DNA of 64,000 nucleotides from Streptomyces diacarni. Its GTDB lineage: Bacteria > Actinomycetota > Actinomycetes > Streptomycetales > Streptomycetaceae. A program made the position numbers and the translations under genes. Location: NCBI RefSeq assembly GCF_003323715.1, contig NZ_QOIN01000045.1:62001-126000 (forward strand), read 5' to 3'. Below the pieces are notes generated by a model. That model saw only the letters and a program-made list of their open reading frames with translations, made no database searches and was not told where the DNA came from. Shown here one piece after another: positions 1 to 7,728 of the stretch; the stretch's first letter is position 1, and every line of letters begins with the position of its first letter.

Positions 1-671
1 CCCCGCAGGTCGGCGTCCCGCAGGTCGGCGCCGAGGAAGTCGACCTGGCGCAGGTCCGCTCCCCGCAGGTCCGCCGCGAGCAGCAGCGCGCCCCGCAGGG
101 TGGCACCGCGCAACCGCGCCTTCCGCAGGTGCTTGCCCGTCAGGTCGCCGCGTCGCAGGTCCCGCCCGTCGAGCCCCGCGCGCGCCCGCTCGCTGACCCG
201 CTCCAGGATCGGCCCGACCCGCGCCCGCCAGGCCTCGACGTCGGCGGCGAGCAGCGCGGCGACGTCGCCGTCGATCAGCGCGTCCAGCTCTGCTGCCGAC
301 GCTTCGGCCTCCGGGCAGCGACCGCCTCGCGCCGCCTCGGTGAGCAGCCACAGCAGCTCGTGCAGCTGCCGCGTCACCCGGAAGACCGCGAACAGCTGCG
401 GTCCGGACACCGTCTCTTCGCGGGCCGTCACCCGCTGCCCCGCCCCGTAGCAGTCGAAGACCGAGCATCCGGTGAAGCCGCTGACGCGCAGCCGCGCGTG
501 GATCGCGCACCGGTTCTCGTCGGTCAGGTTCCCGCACCGCTTCCCCGCGGGTTTGTCCACCGCGAAGTCGGCCGACCGCGCGAACGGCAGCGCCACACAG
601 CACAGCCCCGCGCACCGCTCACAATCGGCCCTCAGCCGTTCCATCCGCTCCGGGCCTTCGCTCTCGCTCAC
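1..671 (-). CDS. Pentapeptide repeat protein with Cys-rich N-terminus (partial, 3' end outside window)
   Basis: The gene reads leftwards off the window edge, so only the first 223 codons are visible. I chose the GTG at 671; an in-frame ATG at 644 is the alternative. The N-terminal ~80 residues carry many cysteines (CERC, LCCVALPF, a C before NLTDENRC, GCSVFDCYG), a pattern common in Streptomyces pentapeptide proteins. The last ~40 visible residues are tandem A(D/T)LRG-type pentapeptides (ADLRG, ADLRQ, ADLRD), which fold into a right-handed beta-helix. The Cys arrangement suggests metal binding, but that is inference. Function unknown; the family assignment is secure. Confidence 0.8.
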   Translation of the reverse strand, partial: MSESEGPERMERLRADCERCAGLCCVALPFARSADFAVDKPAGKRCGNLTDENRCAIHARLRVSGFTGCSVFDCYGAGQRVTAREETVSGPQLFAVFRVTRQLHELLWLLTEAARGGRCPEAEASAAELDALIDGDVAALLAADVEAWRARVGPILERVSERARAGLDGRDLRRGDLTGKHLRKARLRGATLRGALLLAADLRGADLRQVDFLGADLRDADLR

Positions 672-712
672 CCGTCCAAGCTAACCCGGGGCCGTCGACC
701 GGTGCGGCGTCG

Positions 713-780
713 GCCTCCCCCGGGAGCGGGACCGGGACGGGCCGGGGAGCGGGACCGGGACGGGCCGGGGAGCGCGGGCG
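713..780. repeat. 23-bp GC-rich tandem repeat between convergent-side 3' ends
   Basis: Two perfect copies of a 23-bp unit beginning AGCGGGACCGGG lie at 725-747 and 748-770, followed by a partial third copy. They sit just past the stop codon of the DUF574 methyltransferase (791), in the space before the pentapeptide gene start. No coding or regulatory role is visible; strand slippage in GC-rich DNA is the simplest explanation. Confidence 0.7.
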
Positions 781-790
781 CGAGCCGGAT

Positions 791-1600
791 TCAGGGCTTG
801 CGGGCGACCGCGCCGAACTGGGCGACGCTCTTCTCGTCGTCGGCGGCGTGCCCGGGGCGCCAGCGGGAGCACGAGACGATGCCGGGCGGCAGCAGTTCGA
901 GCCCGCGGAAGAACCCGGCCACCTCGACGCGGCTGCGGGCGGTGATCGGCGGGGTGGCGTTCTCGTTCCAGAACCGCATGGCCTCCTCGTTGGCCTCGCC
1001 GCCCAGCTCCAGCGTGGGGTGGGTGAGGACGAGGTAGCTGCCGGAGGGGACGGCTTCCATCAGCGTGTCGACGATGCGGGCCGCCTCGTCGGTGTCGGCG
1101 ATGAAGTTGAGGATGCCCAGCATTATGACGGCCACGGGGTCGACGAAGTCGAGGGTGTCGGCCGCGGCGTCGACGATCGCGCGCGGATGGTGCGCGTCGG
1201 CGTCGATGTAGTCGGTCGCGCCTTCCTGGGAGCTCGTGAGCAGGGCACGGGCGTGGACGAGGACGGTGGGGTCGTTGTCGACGTAGACGATCCGCGAGGA
1301 CGGGGCGACCCGCTGGGCCACCTGATGCGTGTTCTCGACGGTGGGCAGCCCGGTGCCGACGTCGAGGAACTGGCGGATGCCCACCTCTCCCGCCAGATAC
1401 CGCACCACGTGGCCGAGGAAGGCGCGGTCCGCGCGCGCCACCTCGCGGATGCTGGGGTACATGCTGGTGACGTGGTCGCCGACCTGCTGGTCGATGGCGT
1501 AGTAGTCCTTGCCGCCCAGCCAGTAGTTCCACACCCTGGCGTTGTGCGCGACATCGGCGACCGGCGTCCCGGCGCCCTCGGGACCGCTGCTCTCGCTCAC
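791..1600 (-). CDS. SAM-dependent methyltransferase, DUF574 / SAV2177 family
   Basis: This 269-residue protein belongs to the DUF574 (Methyltransf_19) family that is greatly expanded in Streptomyces. Family hallmarks are visible in order: WNYWLGGKDYY near residue 25, FLDVGTGLPT (SAM-binding motif I), IVYVDNDP (motif II) and an acidic loop after DYIDADAHHP. The GTG at 1600 is chosen because GAGAGGA precedes it and the family start motif follows closely; the frame stays open far upstream but the extra residues are Arg-rich and non-homologous. The substrate is unknown. A 269-residue paralogue lies at 62894-63703. Confidence 0.85.
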   Translation of the reverse strand: MSESSGPEGAGTPVADVAHNARVWNYWLGGKDYYAIDQQVGDHVTSMYPSIREVARADRAFLGHVVRYLAGEVGIRQFLDVGTGLPTVENTHQVAQRVAPSSRIVYVDNDPTVLVHARALLTSSQEGATDYIDADAHHPRAIVDAAADTLDFVDPVAVIMLGILNFIADTDEAARIVDTLMEAVPSGSYLVLTHPTLELGGEANEEAMRFWNENATPPITARSRVEVAGFFRGLELLPPGIVSCSRWRPGHAADDEKSVAQFGAVARKP

Positions 1601-1909
1601 GTGCCGTGTCCTCTCCGCTCTGCGCCCGCACTTCTCGGGCCGACCCGCGCCCTTGGACCGCTCGAAGAATCCAGGAGCGCTCGACGAGTCTAGGCGGCGA
1701 CGTACCACCGGGCATGACCGCGCGCGAGGCGGCCGCACCGCCGTGGCGGTGCCGGTGCACCGCCCGGGGCGGGGCGCGCCGGGAGAAGTCGCCTGCCCGG
1801 TGCCCGACTTCGGCCGACTTGGGGATTCCTCCAAGCCGGGTTGGCACATGCTATAGAGAGAAGCCATTCGCATTGCATATGCGAGGCTGTGGGCCATACG
1901 TTGACGCAC
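1601..1909. promoter_or_regulatory. Divergent promoter region with a palindrome before the molybdate locus
   Basis: This 309-bp gap separates the leftward methyltransferase from the rightward HTH/TOBE gene and must hold both promoters. An inverted repeat CGCAT-TGCAT-ATGCG lies at 1869-1883, ~27 bp before the HTH/TOBE start. A TGCTATAGA sequence (about 1850-1858) looks like an extended -10 box. The palindrome could be the operator of the HTH/TOBE protein, but it is not a clear match to the ModE box I know. No other gene is evident. Confidence 0.35.
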
Positions 1910-2305
1910 ATGCAGTCGTACACCATCGGCCAGGCGGCCCGGCTGCTCGGCGTCAGCCCGGACACGGCGCGGCGCTGGGCGGACGCGGGCCGCGTCACCA
2001 CGCACCGCGACGAGAGCGGGCGCCGCCTGATCGGCGGACGGGATCTGGCCGCCTTCTCCGTCGAGCTCGGCCGGCACGCCGCCGAGGAGGACGACGTCCC
2101 CTACACCTCGGCGCGCAACGCGTTCGCCGGGATCGTGACCGCCGTCAAGCTCGGTGACGTGGCGGCGCAGGTCGAGATCCAGGCGGGGCCGCACCGGCTG
2201 GTCTCCCTGCTGACGCGGGAGGCCGTCGAGGAGCTGGGCCTGGAGGTCGGCATGCAGGCCACGGCCCGCGTCAAGTCGACCAGCGTGCACATCGACACGC
2301 CGTAG
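1910..2305 (+). CDS. HTH (MerR/excisionase-type) protein with TOBE/Mop molybdate-binding domain
   Basis: The 131-residue protein starts with a MerR/excisionase-like winged helix (SYTIGQAARLLGVSPDTARRWADAGRV, residues ~3-30) and ends with a ~65-residue TOBE/Mop domain (SARNAFAGIVTAVKLGDV...VSLLTREAVEELGL), the fold that binds molybdate or tungstate. ATG 1910 is chosen because the HTH begins right after it; an in-frame upstream start at 1841 adds unrelated residues. It precedes modA by 77 bp in the same direction. The likely role is molybdate sensing or storage with DNA binding, a small functional counterpart of ModE; that role is inferred. Confidence 0.8.
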   Translation: MQSYTIGQAARLLGVSPDTARRWADAGRVTTHRDESGRRLIGGRDLAAFSVELGRHAAEEDDVPYTSARNAFAGIVTAVKLGDVAAQVEIQAGPHRLVSLLTREAVEELGLEVGMQATARVKSTSVHIDTP

Positions 2306-2382
2306 GCCCCGCCCGCGTCCTCGCGCGCGCCACGCCCGCCCCCAGCCCCGCCCCGTCCCCGCCTCACCTGGAGACCCACCGC

Positions 2383-3198
2383 ATGTCCTCGCCCTCGTCA
2401 CCTTCCCCCTCGTCCTCACTCCTGTCGCCCCGCCGCATCCTCGCCGCGCTCGCCGCCGTCGCCGTCCTCGTCCCGCTCACCGCCTGCGGTGGAGGCGGTG
2501 ACGACAAGGGCGACGAGGCGGGCGAGGGCGGCACGACCGAGCTGACGGTGCTCGCGGCGTCCTCCCTGACCGACGTGTTCAAAGCCGCGGGCAAGGCGTA
2601 CGAGAAGGAGCACCCGGACACGAAGGTGAACTTCTCCTTCGCCGGGTCCCAGCAGTTGGCCGCCCAGGTCGAGCAGGGGGCGCCGGCCGACGCGCTGGTC
2701 ACGGCCGACACCACCACCATGGAAGGGCTCGGCGGTGAGACGGGCGAGCCGGACGTCATCGCGAAGAACCGGCTCGTCATCGCCACCGGCGAGGGCAACC
2801 CGAAGAAGGTCGAGTCCCTGAAAGACCTGACCGACAGCAAGCTGAAGGTGGTGCTGGCCGCGCCCGAGGTGCCCGTCGGGCGCTACAGCAAGCAGGTGCT
2901 GGACGCGGAGAAGCTCAAGGTCGAGCCGGTCTCGCGGGAGACCAACGTCCGCCAGGTGCTGAGCAAGGTCGAGCTGGGCGAGGCGGACGCCGGCATCGTC
3001 TACCAGACCGACGCGGCGACGGCGCCGAAGAAGGTGGACGCCGTCACGATCCCCGACGGTCAGAACGCGATCGCCTCCTACCCGGCCGCCACGCTCAAGG
3101 GGTCCGAGCACCGTGAGGAGGCGGCGGCCTTCGTGAAGTGGCTGAAGACGCCCACGGCGCAGAAGCTGCTGCGCGAGGCGGGCTTCCAGAAGCCGTGA
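2383..3198 (+). CDS. modA: Molybdate ABC transporter substrate-binding lipoprotein ModA
   Basis: The 271-residue protein has a lipoprotein signal peptide (twin Arg, hydrophobic core, lipobox LTAC about residue 32) followed by a ModA domain: LTVLAASSLTDVF at the mature N-terminus, FSFAGSQQLAAQVEQGAPADALVTAD, and GEADAGIVYQTDA near the C-terminus. These Ser and Tyr-containing segments form the oxyanion site in ModA proteins. It captures molybdate or tungstate outside the membrane for the ModBC protein, whose GTG overlaps this stop codon (GTGA). Confidence 0.93.
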   Translation: MSSPSSPSPSSSLLSPRRILAALAAVAVLVPLTACGGGGDDKGDEAGEGGTTELTVLAASSLTDVFKAAGKAYEKEHPDTKVNFSFAGSQQLAAQVEQGAPADALVTADTTTMEGLGGETGEPDVIAKNRLVIATGEGNPKKVESLKDLTDSKLKVVLAAPEVPVGRYSKQVLDAEKLKVEPVSRETNVRQVLSKVELGEADAGIVYQTDAATAPKKVDAVTIPDGQNAIASYPAATLKGSEHREEAAAFVKWLKTPTAQKLLREAGFQKP

Positions 3199-5273
3199 CC
3201 CGTACGCGCAACCCCGCGGGGCGCCCCCGCGCCCCCCTCACGCTGGGGGTACCCGCGGTGCTCGCGGTGGCGTTCCTGCTGGTGCCGCTGCTCGGCATCC
3301 TGGTGCGGACGGAATGGGGTGAGCTGGGCGCGCACCTGGGCAGCGACGGTGTCACCGAGGCGGTGAAGCTGTCGCTGCTGGTGTCCGGCGGCGCCCTGGC
3401 CCTCTCCCTCCTGCTGGGCGTACCGCTGGCCTGGCTGCTGGCCCGGATCGACTTCCCCGGCAAGGCGCTGGTGCGGTCGCTGGTCCTGCTGCCGATGGTG
3501 CTGCCGCCGACCGTGGGCGGTGTCGCGCTGCTGCTGGGCTTCGGGCGGCGCGGGCTGCTGGGCCCGTGGCTGGAGGACACCTTCGGTGTCGTGCTGCCCT
3601 TCCACACCTCGGGCGCGGTGGTGGCGGCGACGTTCGTGGCGATGCCGTTCCTGGTGATCAGCCTGGAGGGAACGCTGGCGGGGCTGCGCCCCGCCTACGA
3701 GGAGACGGCGGCCTCGCTGGGCGCGTCTCCGGTACGCGTGTTCTTCACGGTGACGCTGCCGCTCGTGGCCCCGGGACTCGCCGCGGGCGCCGCCCTCACC
3801 TGGGCGCGGGCGCTGGGCGAGTTCGGCGCGACGATCACCTTCGCGGGAAACCTGCCGGGGACGACGCAGACACTCCCGCTGAAGGTGTATCTGCTGCTCC
3901 AGGACCAGCCGGAGGCGGCGACGTCCGTCTCGCTGCTGCTGCTCGTCATCGCCATGGCCGTGCTCTTCTCGCTGCGCGGCCGATGGGCGGGCGCCGCGGG
4001 TGCCTCGCGCACCCGCGGCGGAAAGTCGGGTGGCGGCGCGGGGAGTCTCTCGCGCCTCCGCGACCGCTGGACACACGGCGCTGAGGACCCCGAGGCCGCC
4101 ACCGACCGCGAGGCCCCGCACACCACCAGCGGCGCCAGCACCGGCACCGGCACCCCGGAAGCGGCCGCCGCCCCCGGGGAGCCCGACGCCACGGTCGCCC
4201 GCGCCTCTCCGTCCGACGCCGACGCCGGCGCCGAGCGTTGGGACCTGCGGGCGCGGTTCGGCGGGTTCACCCGGCTCACGCTGGATGCCGCGCCCGGCAC
4301 CACCGTCGCCGTCGTCGGCCCGAACGGTGCGGGCAAGTCGACGCTGCTGCGCGCGCTGCTCGGGCTGACCCCGCGCGCGCACGCCGACCTCGCCCTGGGC
4401 GGCATCGAGGTCGGCGCGCTGCCCCCGCACCGGCGGGGTGTGGCATGGGTGCCGCAGGACGGCGCGCTCTTCCCGCACCTGAGCGCGCTGGCGAACACGG
4501 CCTACGGGTTGCGCGCCGCGGGCGTGCGCCGCGGTGAGGCGCGCCGCCTGGCGCGCGGGTGGCTGGAGCGGCTGGAGGTCGGTCACCTGGCGCACCGCAG
4601 GCCCGCGCAGTTGTCCGGCGGTCAGGCCGGGCGGGTGGCGCTGGCCCGCGCGCTGGCGGCGCGGCCGAGGCTGCTGCTGCTCGACGAGCCGCTGGCCGCG
4701 CTCGACCAGACGACGCGCGCGCACGTGCGCCACACCCTCCGCGGCCATCTGGGGCGCTTCGGCGGGGTCTGCCTGCTGGTGACCCACGATCCGGTGGAGG
4801 CCGTGTCGCTGGCCGACCGGGTGCTGGTGCTGGAGGACGGCCGTGCCGTGCAGGACGCGTCGCCCGCCGAGGTGGCGCGCCGTCCCCGTTCGCCGTGGGT
4901 CGCGCGGATGCTGGGCCGCAACGCGCTGGCGGGGACGGCCGCGCGGGACGGCTCGCTGGCTTTGGAGGGCGGCGGCAGCCTGGTGGTCGCCGATCCCGTC
5001 GCGGAGGGGAGGAACGTGCTGGCGGTCATCGCGCCGGAGGCGGTCGCGCTGCATCGGGAGCGCCCGCAGGGCAGTCCGCGCAACGTCTGGGCGGGCACGG
5101 TGCGGGAGGTCACGGCGGTCGGCAGCAGGATGCGGGTTCTCGTGGCGTGTAGGGGCCGTCCCGATCTGGTCGCCGAGGTCACCGCCGACGCCGTGGCCGA
5201 GCTGGGTCTGGAGGACGGCGCTGCGGTCTTCGCGGGCATGAAGGCCACGGAGATCACCCTCGTCGAGCGGTGA
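3195..5273 (+). CDS. modBC: Fused molybdate ABC transporter permease-ATPase (ModB-ModC)
   Basis: One 692-residue chain joins a ModB permease to a ModC ATPase. Residues ~1-262 hold the membrane segments and an EAA loop (EETAASLGASPVRVF, about residue 169). Residues ~262-348 are a Gly/Ala/Thr/Pro-rich linker without recognisable fold. The ATPase follows with Walker A GPNGAGKST at 375, signature LSGGQ at 473, Walker B LLLLDEP and H-loop LLVTHDP; the last ~100 residues are a TOBE-type molybdate domain. GTG at 3195 overlaps the modA stop, which fixes the start. ModB and ModC are usually separate genes, so the fusion is the notable feature. Confidence 0.9.
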   Translation: MTRTRNPAGRPRAPLTLGVPAVLAVAFLLVPLLGILVRTEWGELGAHLGSDGVTEAVKLSLLVSGGALALSLLLGVPLAWLLARIDFPGKALVRSLVLLPMVLPPTVGGVALLLGFGRRGLLGPWLEDTFGVVLPFHTSGAVVAATFVAMPFLVISLEGTLAGLRPAYEETAASLGASPVRVFFTVTLPLVAPGLAAGAALTWARALGEFGATITFAGNLPGTTQTLPLKVYLLLQDQPEAATSVSLLLLVIAMAVLFSLRGRWAGAAGASRTRGGKSGGGAGSLSRLRDRWTHGAEDPEAATDREAPHTTSGASTGTGTPEAAAAPGEPDATVARASPSDADAGAERWDLRARFGGFTRLTLDAAPGTTVAVVGPNGAGKSTLLRALLGLTPRAHADLALGGIEVGALPPHRRGVAWVPQDGALFPHLSALANTAYGLRAAGVRRGEARRLARGWLERLEVGHLAHRRPAQLSGGQAGRVALARALAARPRLLLLDEPLAALDQTTRAHVRHTLRGHLGRFGGVCLLVTHDPVEAVSLADRVLVLEDGRAVQDASPAEVARRPRSPWVARMLGRNALAGTAARDGSLALEGGGSLVVADPVAEGRNVLAVIAPEAVALHRERPQGSPRNVWAGTVREVTAVGSRMRVLVACRGRPDLVAEVTADAVAELGLEDGAAVFAGMKATEITLVER

Positions 5274-5346
5274 CCCCGCCGCCCGGCGGCAGGCCGTGCG
5301 CCCGTGCCGCGGGTGCCGTGCGGCATCCGGCTCCCTTCCCGTTCGG

Positions 5347-5388
5347 GATAATGGCCCCACGCCCACACGGCGTTCCGTATAGCGAACG
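5347..5388 (+). promoter_or_regulatory. Promoter/operator of the XRE-cupin regulator (18-bp palindrome)
   Basis: GATAAT at 5347-5352 resembles a -10 box. The palindromic sequence CGTTCCGTATAGCGAACG lies at 5371-5388, 37 bp before the GTG start of the regulator. It matches 14 of 18 positions with the sequence at 6151-6168 in front of the catabolic operon, so both are probably sites for the same regulator, with autoregulation here. Confidence 0.6.
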
Positions 5389-5425
5389 GGAGTCGCGGGG
5401 AAGACCACAGGGGAAGGGAGGGGCC

Positions 5426-6058
5426 GTGAGCGGTCCTGAAACGGCCAAGAGATCGATCCGCAGCATGTTGGCGCTCAACCTGAAGCGGGCGCGGGCCCAG
5501 CGGGGGCTGTCGATCTCGGAGCTGTCGCGGCGCTCGAAGATCGGCAAGGCGACGCTCTCGCAGCTGGAGTCCGGTACGGGGAATCCCACCATCGAGACGG
5601 TCTTCAGCCTCTCCCGTGTCCTGGAGGTGCCCATCTCCGACCTGCTGGACGCGCGGCCGCCCGCCGGCCTGCGGGTGGTGCGGGCCCAGGAGGTGGAGGT
5701 GCTCAGCGGCGAGGGCGTGGACCTGCGCCCGTTGCAGCGGATCGAGTCGGGCGAGGGCGTCTTCGAGGTCTACGACCAGCAGGTGCGGGCGGGTGAGCGG
5801 CGGGACTCGCTGGGCCATGTGGGGGTGGAGCACACCATCGTGCAGGCGGGGCGGCTCGGGGTGAGTGTGGAGGGCCACGACGTGGAGCTGGGCCCCGGCG
5901 ACTACGTCGGCTTCGACGCCGCCCTTCCGCACAGTTATACGGCGCTGGAGGGCACCGTGCGCTCGGTTCTGCTCCTCCAGTACCGCGCGGACCAGCGGCT
6001 GCCTCCCAACGCCCCGCACGCCGTCGCGGGCGGGTGCGCCCCGCACACCGAGGACTGA
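5426..6058 (+). CDS. XRE-family regulator with C-terminal cupin sensor domain
   Basis: The 210-residue protein has an N-terminal HTH (LNLKRARAQRGLSISELSRRSKIGKATLSQLESGTGNPTIETVF, ~residues 14-60) and a C-terminal cupin (HVGVEHTIVQAGRLGVSVEGHDVELGPGDYVGFDAALPHSYTA, ~residues 125-170), which in this class binds a small ligand. GTG 5426 is used because GAAGGGAGGGG lies just upstream and the HTH begins ~20 residues later. It precedes the hydroxyproline-type operon by 120 bp on the same strand, and matching palindromes sit before both, so it is probably the local repressor or activator, perhaps responding to an imino acid. Confidence 0.85.
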   Translation: MSGPETAKRSIRSMLALNLKRARAQRGLSISELSRRSKIGKATLSQLESGTGNPTIETVFSLSRVLEVPISDLLDARPPAGLRVVRAQEVEVLSGEGVDLRPLQRIESGEGVFEVYDQQVRAGERRDSLGHVGVEHTIVQAGRLGVSVEGHDVELGPGDYVGFDAALPHSYTALEGTVRSVLLLQYRADQRLPPNAPHAVAGGCAPHTED

Positions 6059-6114
6059 GGGCGCCTGCGCACCCGCTCAGGACGCCGCTCCGTCAGGTCG
6101 CTCCGCCGCACCCG

Positions 6115-6170
6115 TTGACACCCCTGCGGCGCCGCGCATACCGTCCCTCTCGTTCGTTTCAGCGAACGAG
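6115..6170 (+). promoter_or_regulatory. Promoter and operator of the hydroxyproline-type catabolic operon
   Basis: TTGACA at 6115-6120 and TACCGT at 6139-6144, 18 bp apart, form a good vegetative promoter. Just downstream, CTCGTTCG (6149-6156) and CGAACGAG (6163-6170) form a perfect 8-bp inverted repeat over the expected transcription start. Its core CGTTCGTTTCAGCGAACG matches the site before the XRE-cupin gene. Its position suggests repression by blocking RNA polymerase. The following GAGGAGG is the ribosome site of the first gene. Confidence 0.65.
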
Positions 6171-6178
6171 GAGGTTCG

Positions 6179-7384
6179 ATGAACGGAACGCGAGCCGTGG
6201 TGCTCGGTGCCGGGATCATCGGTGCGGCCTGCGCTCGCGAACTCGCCCTGGCCGGGCTGGCGGTGACCGTCGTCGACCGGGGCGGCCCCGCCGCGGCGAC
6301 CACCTCGCACGGCGAGGGCAACGTGCTCGTCTCGGACAAGGGCCCTGGCCCCGAACTCGCGCTCGCCCAGCTCTCCCGCGAACTGTGGCCCACAGTGCTG
6401 GCGCAGGTCGCCGAACGGTCGGCCGAGGGGCGCCGGGCCGTACAGGCCGCCGAGTGGGACCCCAAGGGCGGCATCGTCATCGCGACGACGGGCGCCGGAG
6501 CGCACTCGCTCGCCCGGTTCGCCGACAGCCAGCGCTCCGCCGGGGTGCGGGCCGAGCCCCTGGCGCCCGAGGCGCTGCGGGAGGCGGAGCCGTACGTCAC
6601 CCGCGAGCACACCGCCGCCGTCCACTACGGCGAGGACGCGCAGGTGCAGCCGGCGGGCGCGGCGACGGCGCTGCTGACGGACGCACTCGCCGCGGGCGCC
6701 ACGCTGCGCGGCGGCGAGGAGGTGTGCTCGGCGGTCGTCCGCGGCGGCAGGCTCACCGGCGTCCGCACCACGCGCGGGCTGCTGGAGGCCGACCTGTTCG
6801 TCAACGCCGCGGGCCCCTGGTCCGGCGCGCTCGCCGCCCGCCTGGGCGCACCCGTCGGTGTCGAGCCCCGGCGCGGCGACGTCCTGGTGACGACGCCGCA
6901 GCCGCCCACCGTCTTCCACAAGGTCTACGACGCCGACTACGTGGGCGCCGTCGGCAGCAGCGAGGAGGAGTCGCAGACCTCGGCCGTGGTCGAGTCGACC
7001 CGCGCGGGCAGCGTGCTGATCGGCTCCTCGCGGCGCCGCGTCGGCTTCGACGACCGGCTGCGGCCCGAGGTGCTCTCGGCCGTCGCCGCCAAGGCGCTGC
7101 GGCTCTTCCCCTCGCTCGCCCGGGTCCCGGTGATGCGCGCTTACGGCGGCTTCCGGCCGTACGTGGCCGACCACCTCCCCGTCATCGGGGCCGATCCGCG
7201 GCTGCCGGGCCTGTGGCACGCGAGCGGCCACGAGGGCGCCGGGATCGGGCTGTCGGTGGGCACCGGGCGGCTCCTGCTCCACCTGGTGCTGGGCCAGCCG
7301 CCCCCGGTGGACGCCGCCGCGTTCCGGGTGGACCGCCCGGCCGTGCTCCGACCCCGCCCGTACCAGCAGGAGGAGGCGCCATGA
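6179..7384 (+). CDS. FAD-dependent D-amino/imino acid dehydrogenase (hydroxyproline dehydrogenase subunit)
   Basis: This 401-residue flavoprotein starts with an FAD-binding beta-alpha-beta motif (VVLGAGIIGAACARELALAG, residues ~6-25) and has a DadA/glycine-oxidase-like body with a C-terminal FAD contact (RAYGGFRPYVADHLPVIG, then GHEGAGIGLSVGTG). With the next two genes it corresponds to the three-subunit D-hydroxyproline dehydrogenase found in bacterial hydroxyproline clusters, which oxidises cis-4-hydroxy-D-proline to pyrroline-4-hydroxy-2-carboxylate. GAGGAGG precedes the ATG. Its stop overlaps the next start (ATGA). Confidence 0.8.
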   Translation: MNGTRAVVLGAGIIGAACARELALAGLAVTVVDRGGPAAATTSHGEGNVLVSDKGPGPELALAQLSRELWPTVLAQVAERSAEGRRAVQAAEWDPKGGIVIATTGAGAHSLARFADSQRSAGVRAEPLAPEALREAEPYVTREHTAAVHYGEDAQVQPAGAATALLTDALAAGATLRGGEEVCSAVVRGGRLTGVRTTRGLLEADLFVNAAGPWSGALAARLGAPVGVEPRRGDVLVTTPQPPTVFHKVYDADYVGAVGSSEEESQTSAVVESTRAGSVLIGSSRRRVGFDDRLRPEVLSAVAAKALRLFPSLARVPVMRAYGGFRPYVADHLPVIGADPRLPGLWHASGHEGAGIGLSVGTGRLLLHLVLGQPPPVDAAAFRVDRPAVLRPRPYQQEEAP

Positions 7385-7728
7385 GCTCCCGACTCGTACC
7401 CACCGAGCGCGACGCCACCGGCCGCGGGGGCCGGCCGCTGCGGATCACCGTCGACGGCGTGCCGGCTGACGGCATCGCCGGGCAGACGCTGGCAGGCCTC
7501 CTGCTCGCGTCCGGCAGGTCCTCGTGGCGCCAGGCCCCCTCCGGTGCCCCGCGCGGCGTCTTCTGCGGCATCGGGGTCTGCTTCGACTGCCTGGTCACGG
7601 TCAACGGCGAGCCCGACGTGCGGGCCTGCCGCAGGAGGGCCGTCGACGGCGACGAGGTCACCACCGGCTCCCGCGCCGTGCCCCGCCCCACCGACGGGCC
7701 CGAGTCCGGGACCGGAGAGGGGCAGTGA
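7381..7728 (+). CDS. Small [2Fe-2S] ferredoxin-like subunit of the imino acid dehydrogenase
   Basis: This 115-residue protein has the cysteine pattern of a plant-type [2Fe-2S] domain: C62, C67, C70 (FCGIGVCFDC) and C83 (DVRACRR). It matches the small HcnA/SoxA-like subunit of multi-subunit D-amino acid and hydroxyproline dehydrogenases and passes electrons between the two flavoproteins. It overlaps both neighbours by 4 bp (ATGA before, GTGA after), so all three are translationally coupled. Confidence 0.85.
   Translation: MSSRLVPTERDATGRGGRPLRITVDGVPADGIAGQTLAGLLLASGRSSWRQAPSGAPRGVFCGIGVCFDCLVTVNGEPDVRACRRRAVDGDEVTTGSRAVPRPTDGPESGTGEGQ

Noticed and set aside
713-780. Tandem GC-rich repeats considered as CRISPR or transposon end.
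   Set aside because: Two adjacent 23-bp copies without spacers; no cas genes, transposase or target duplication.
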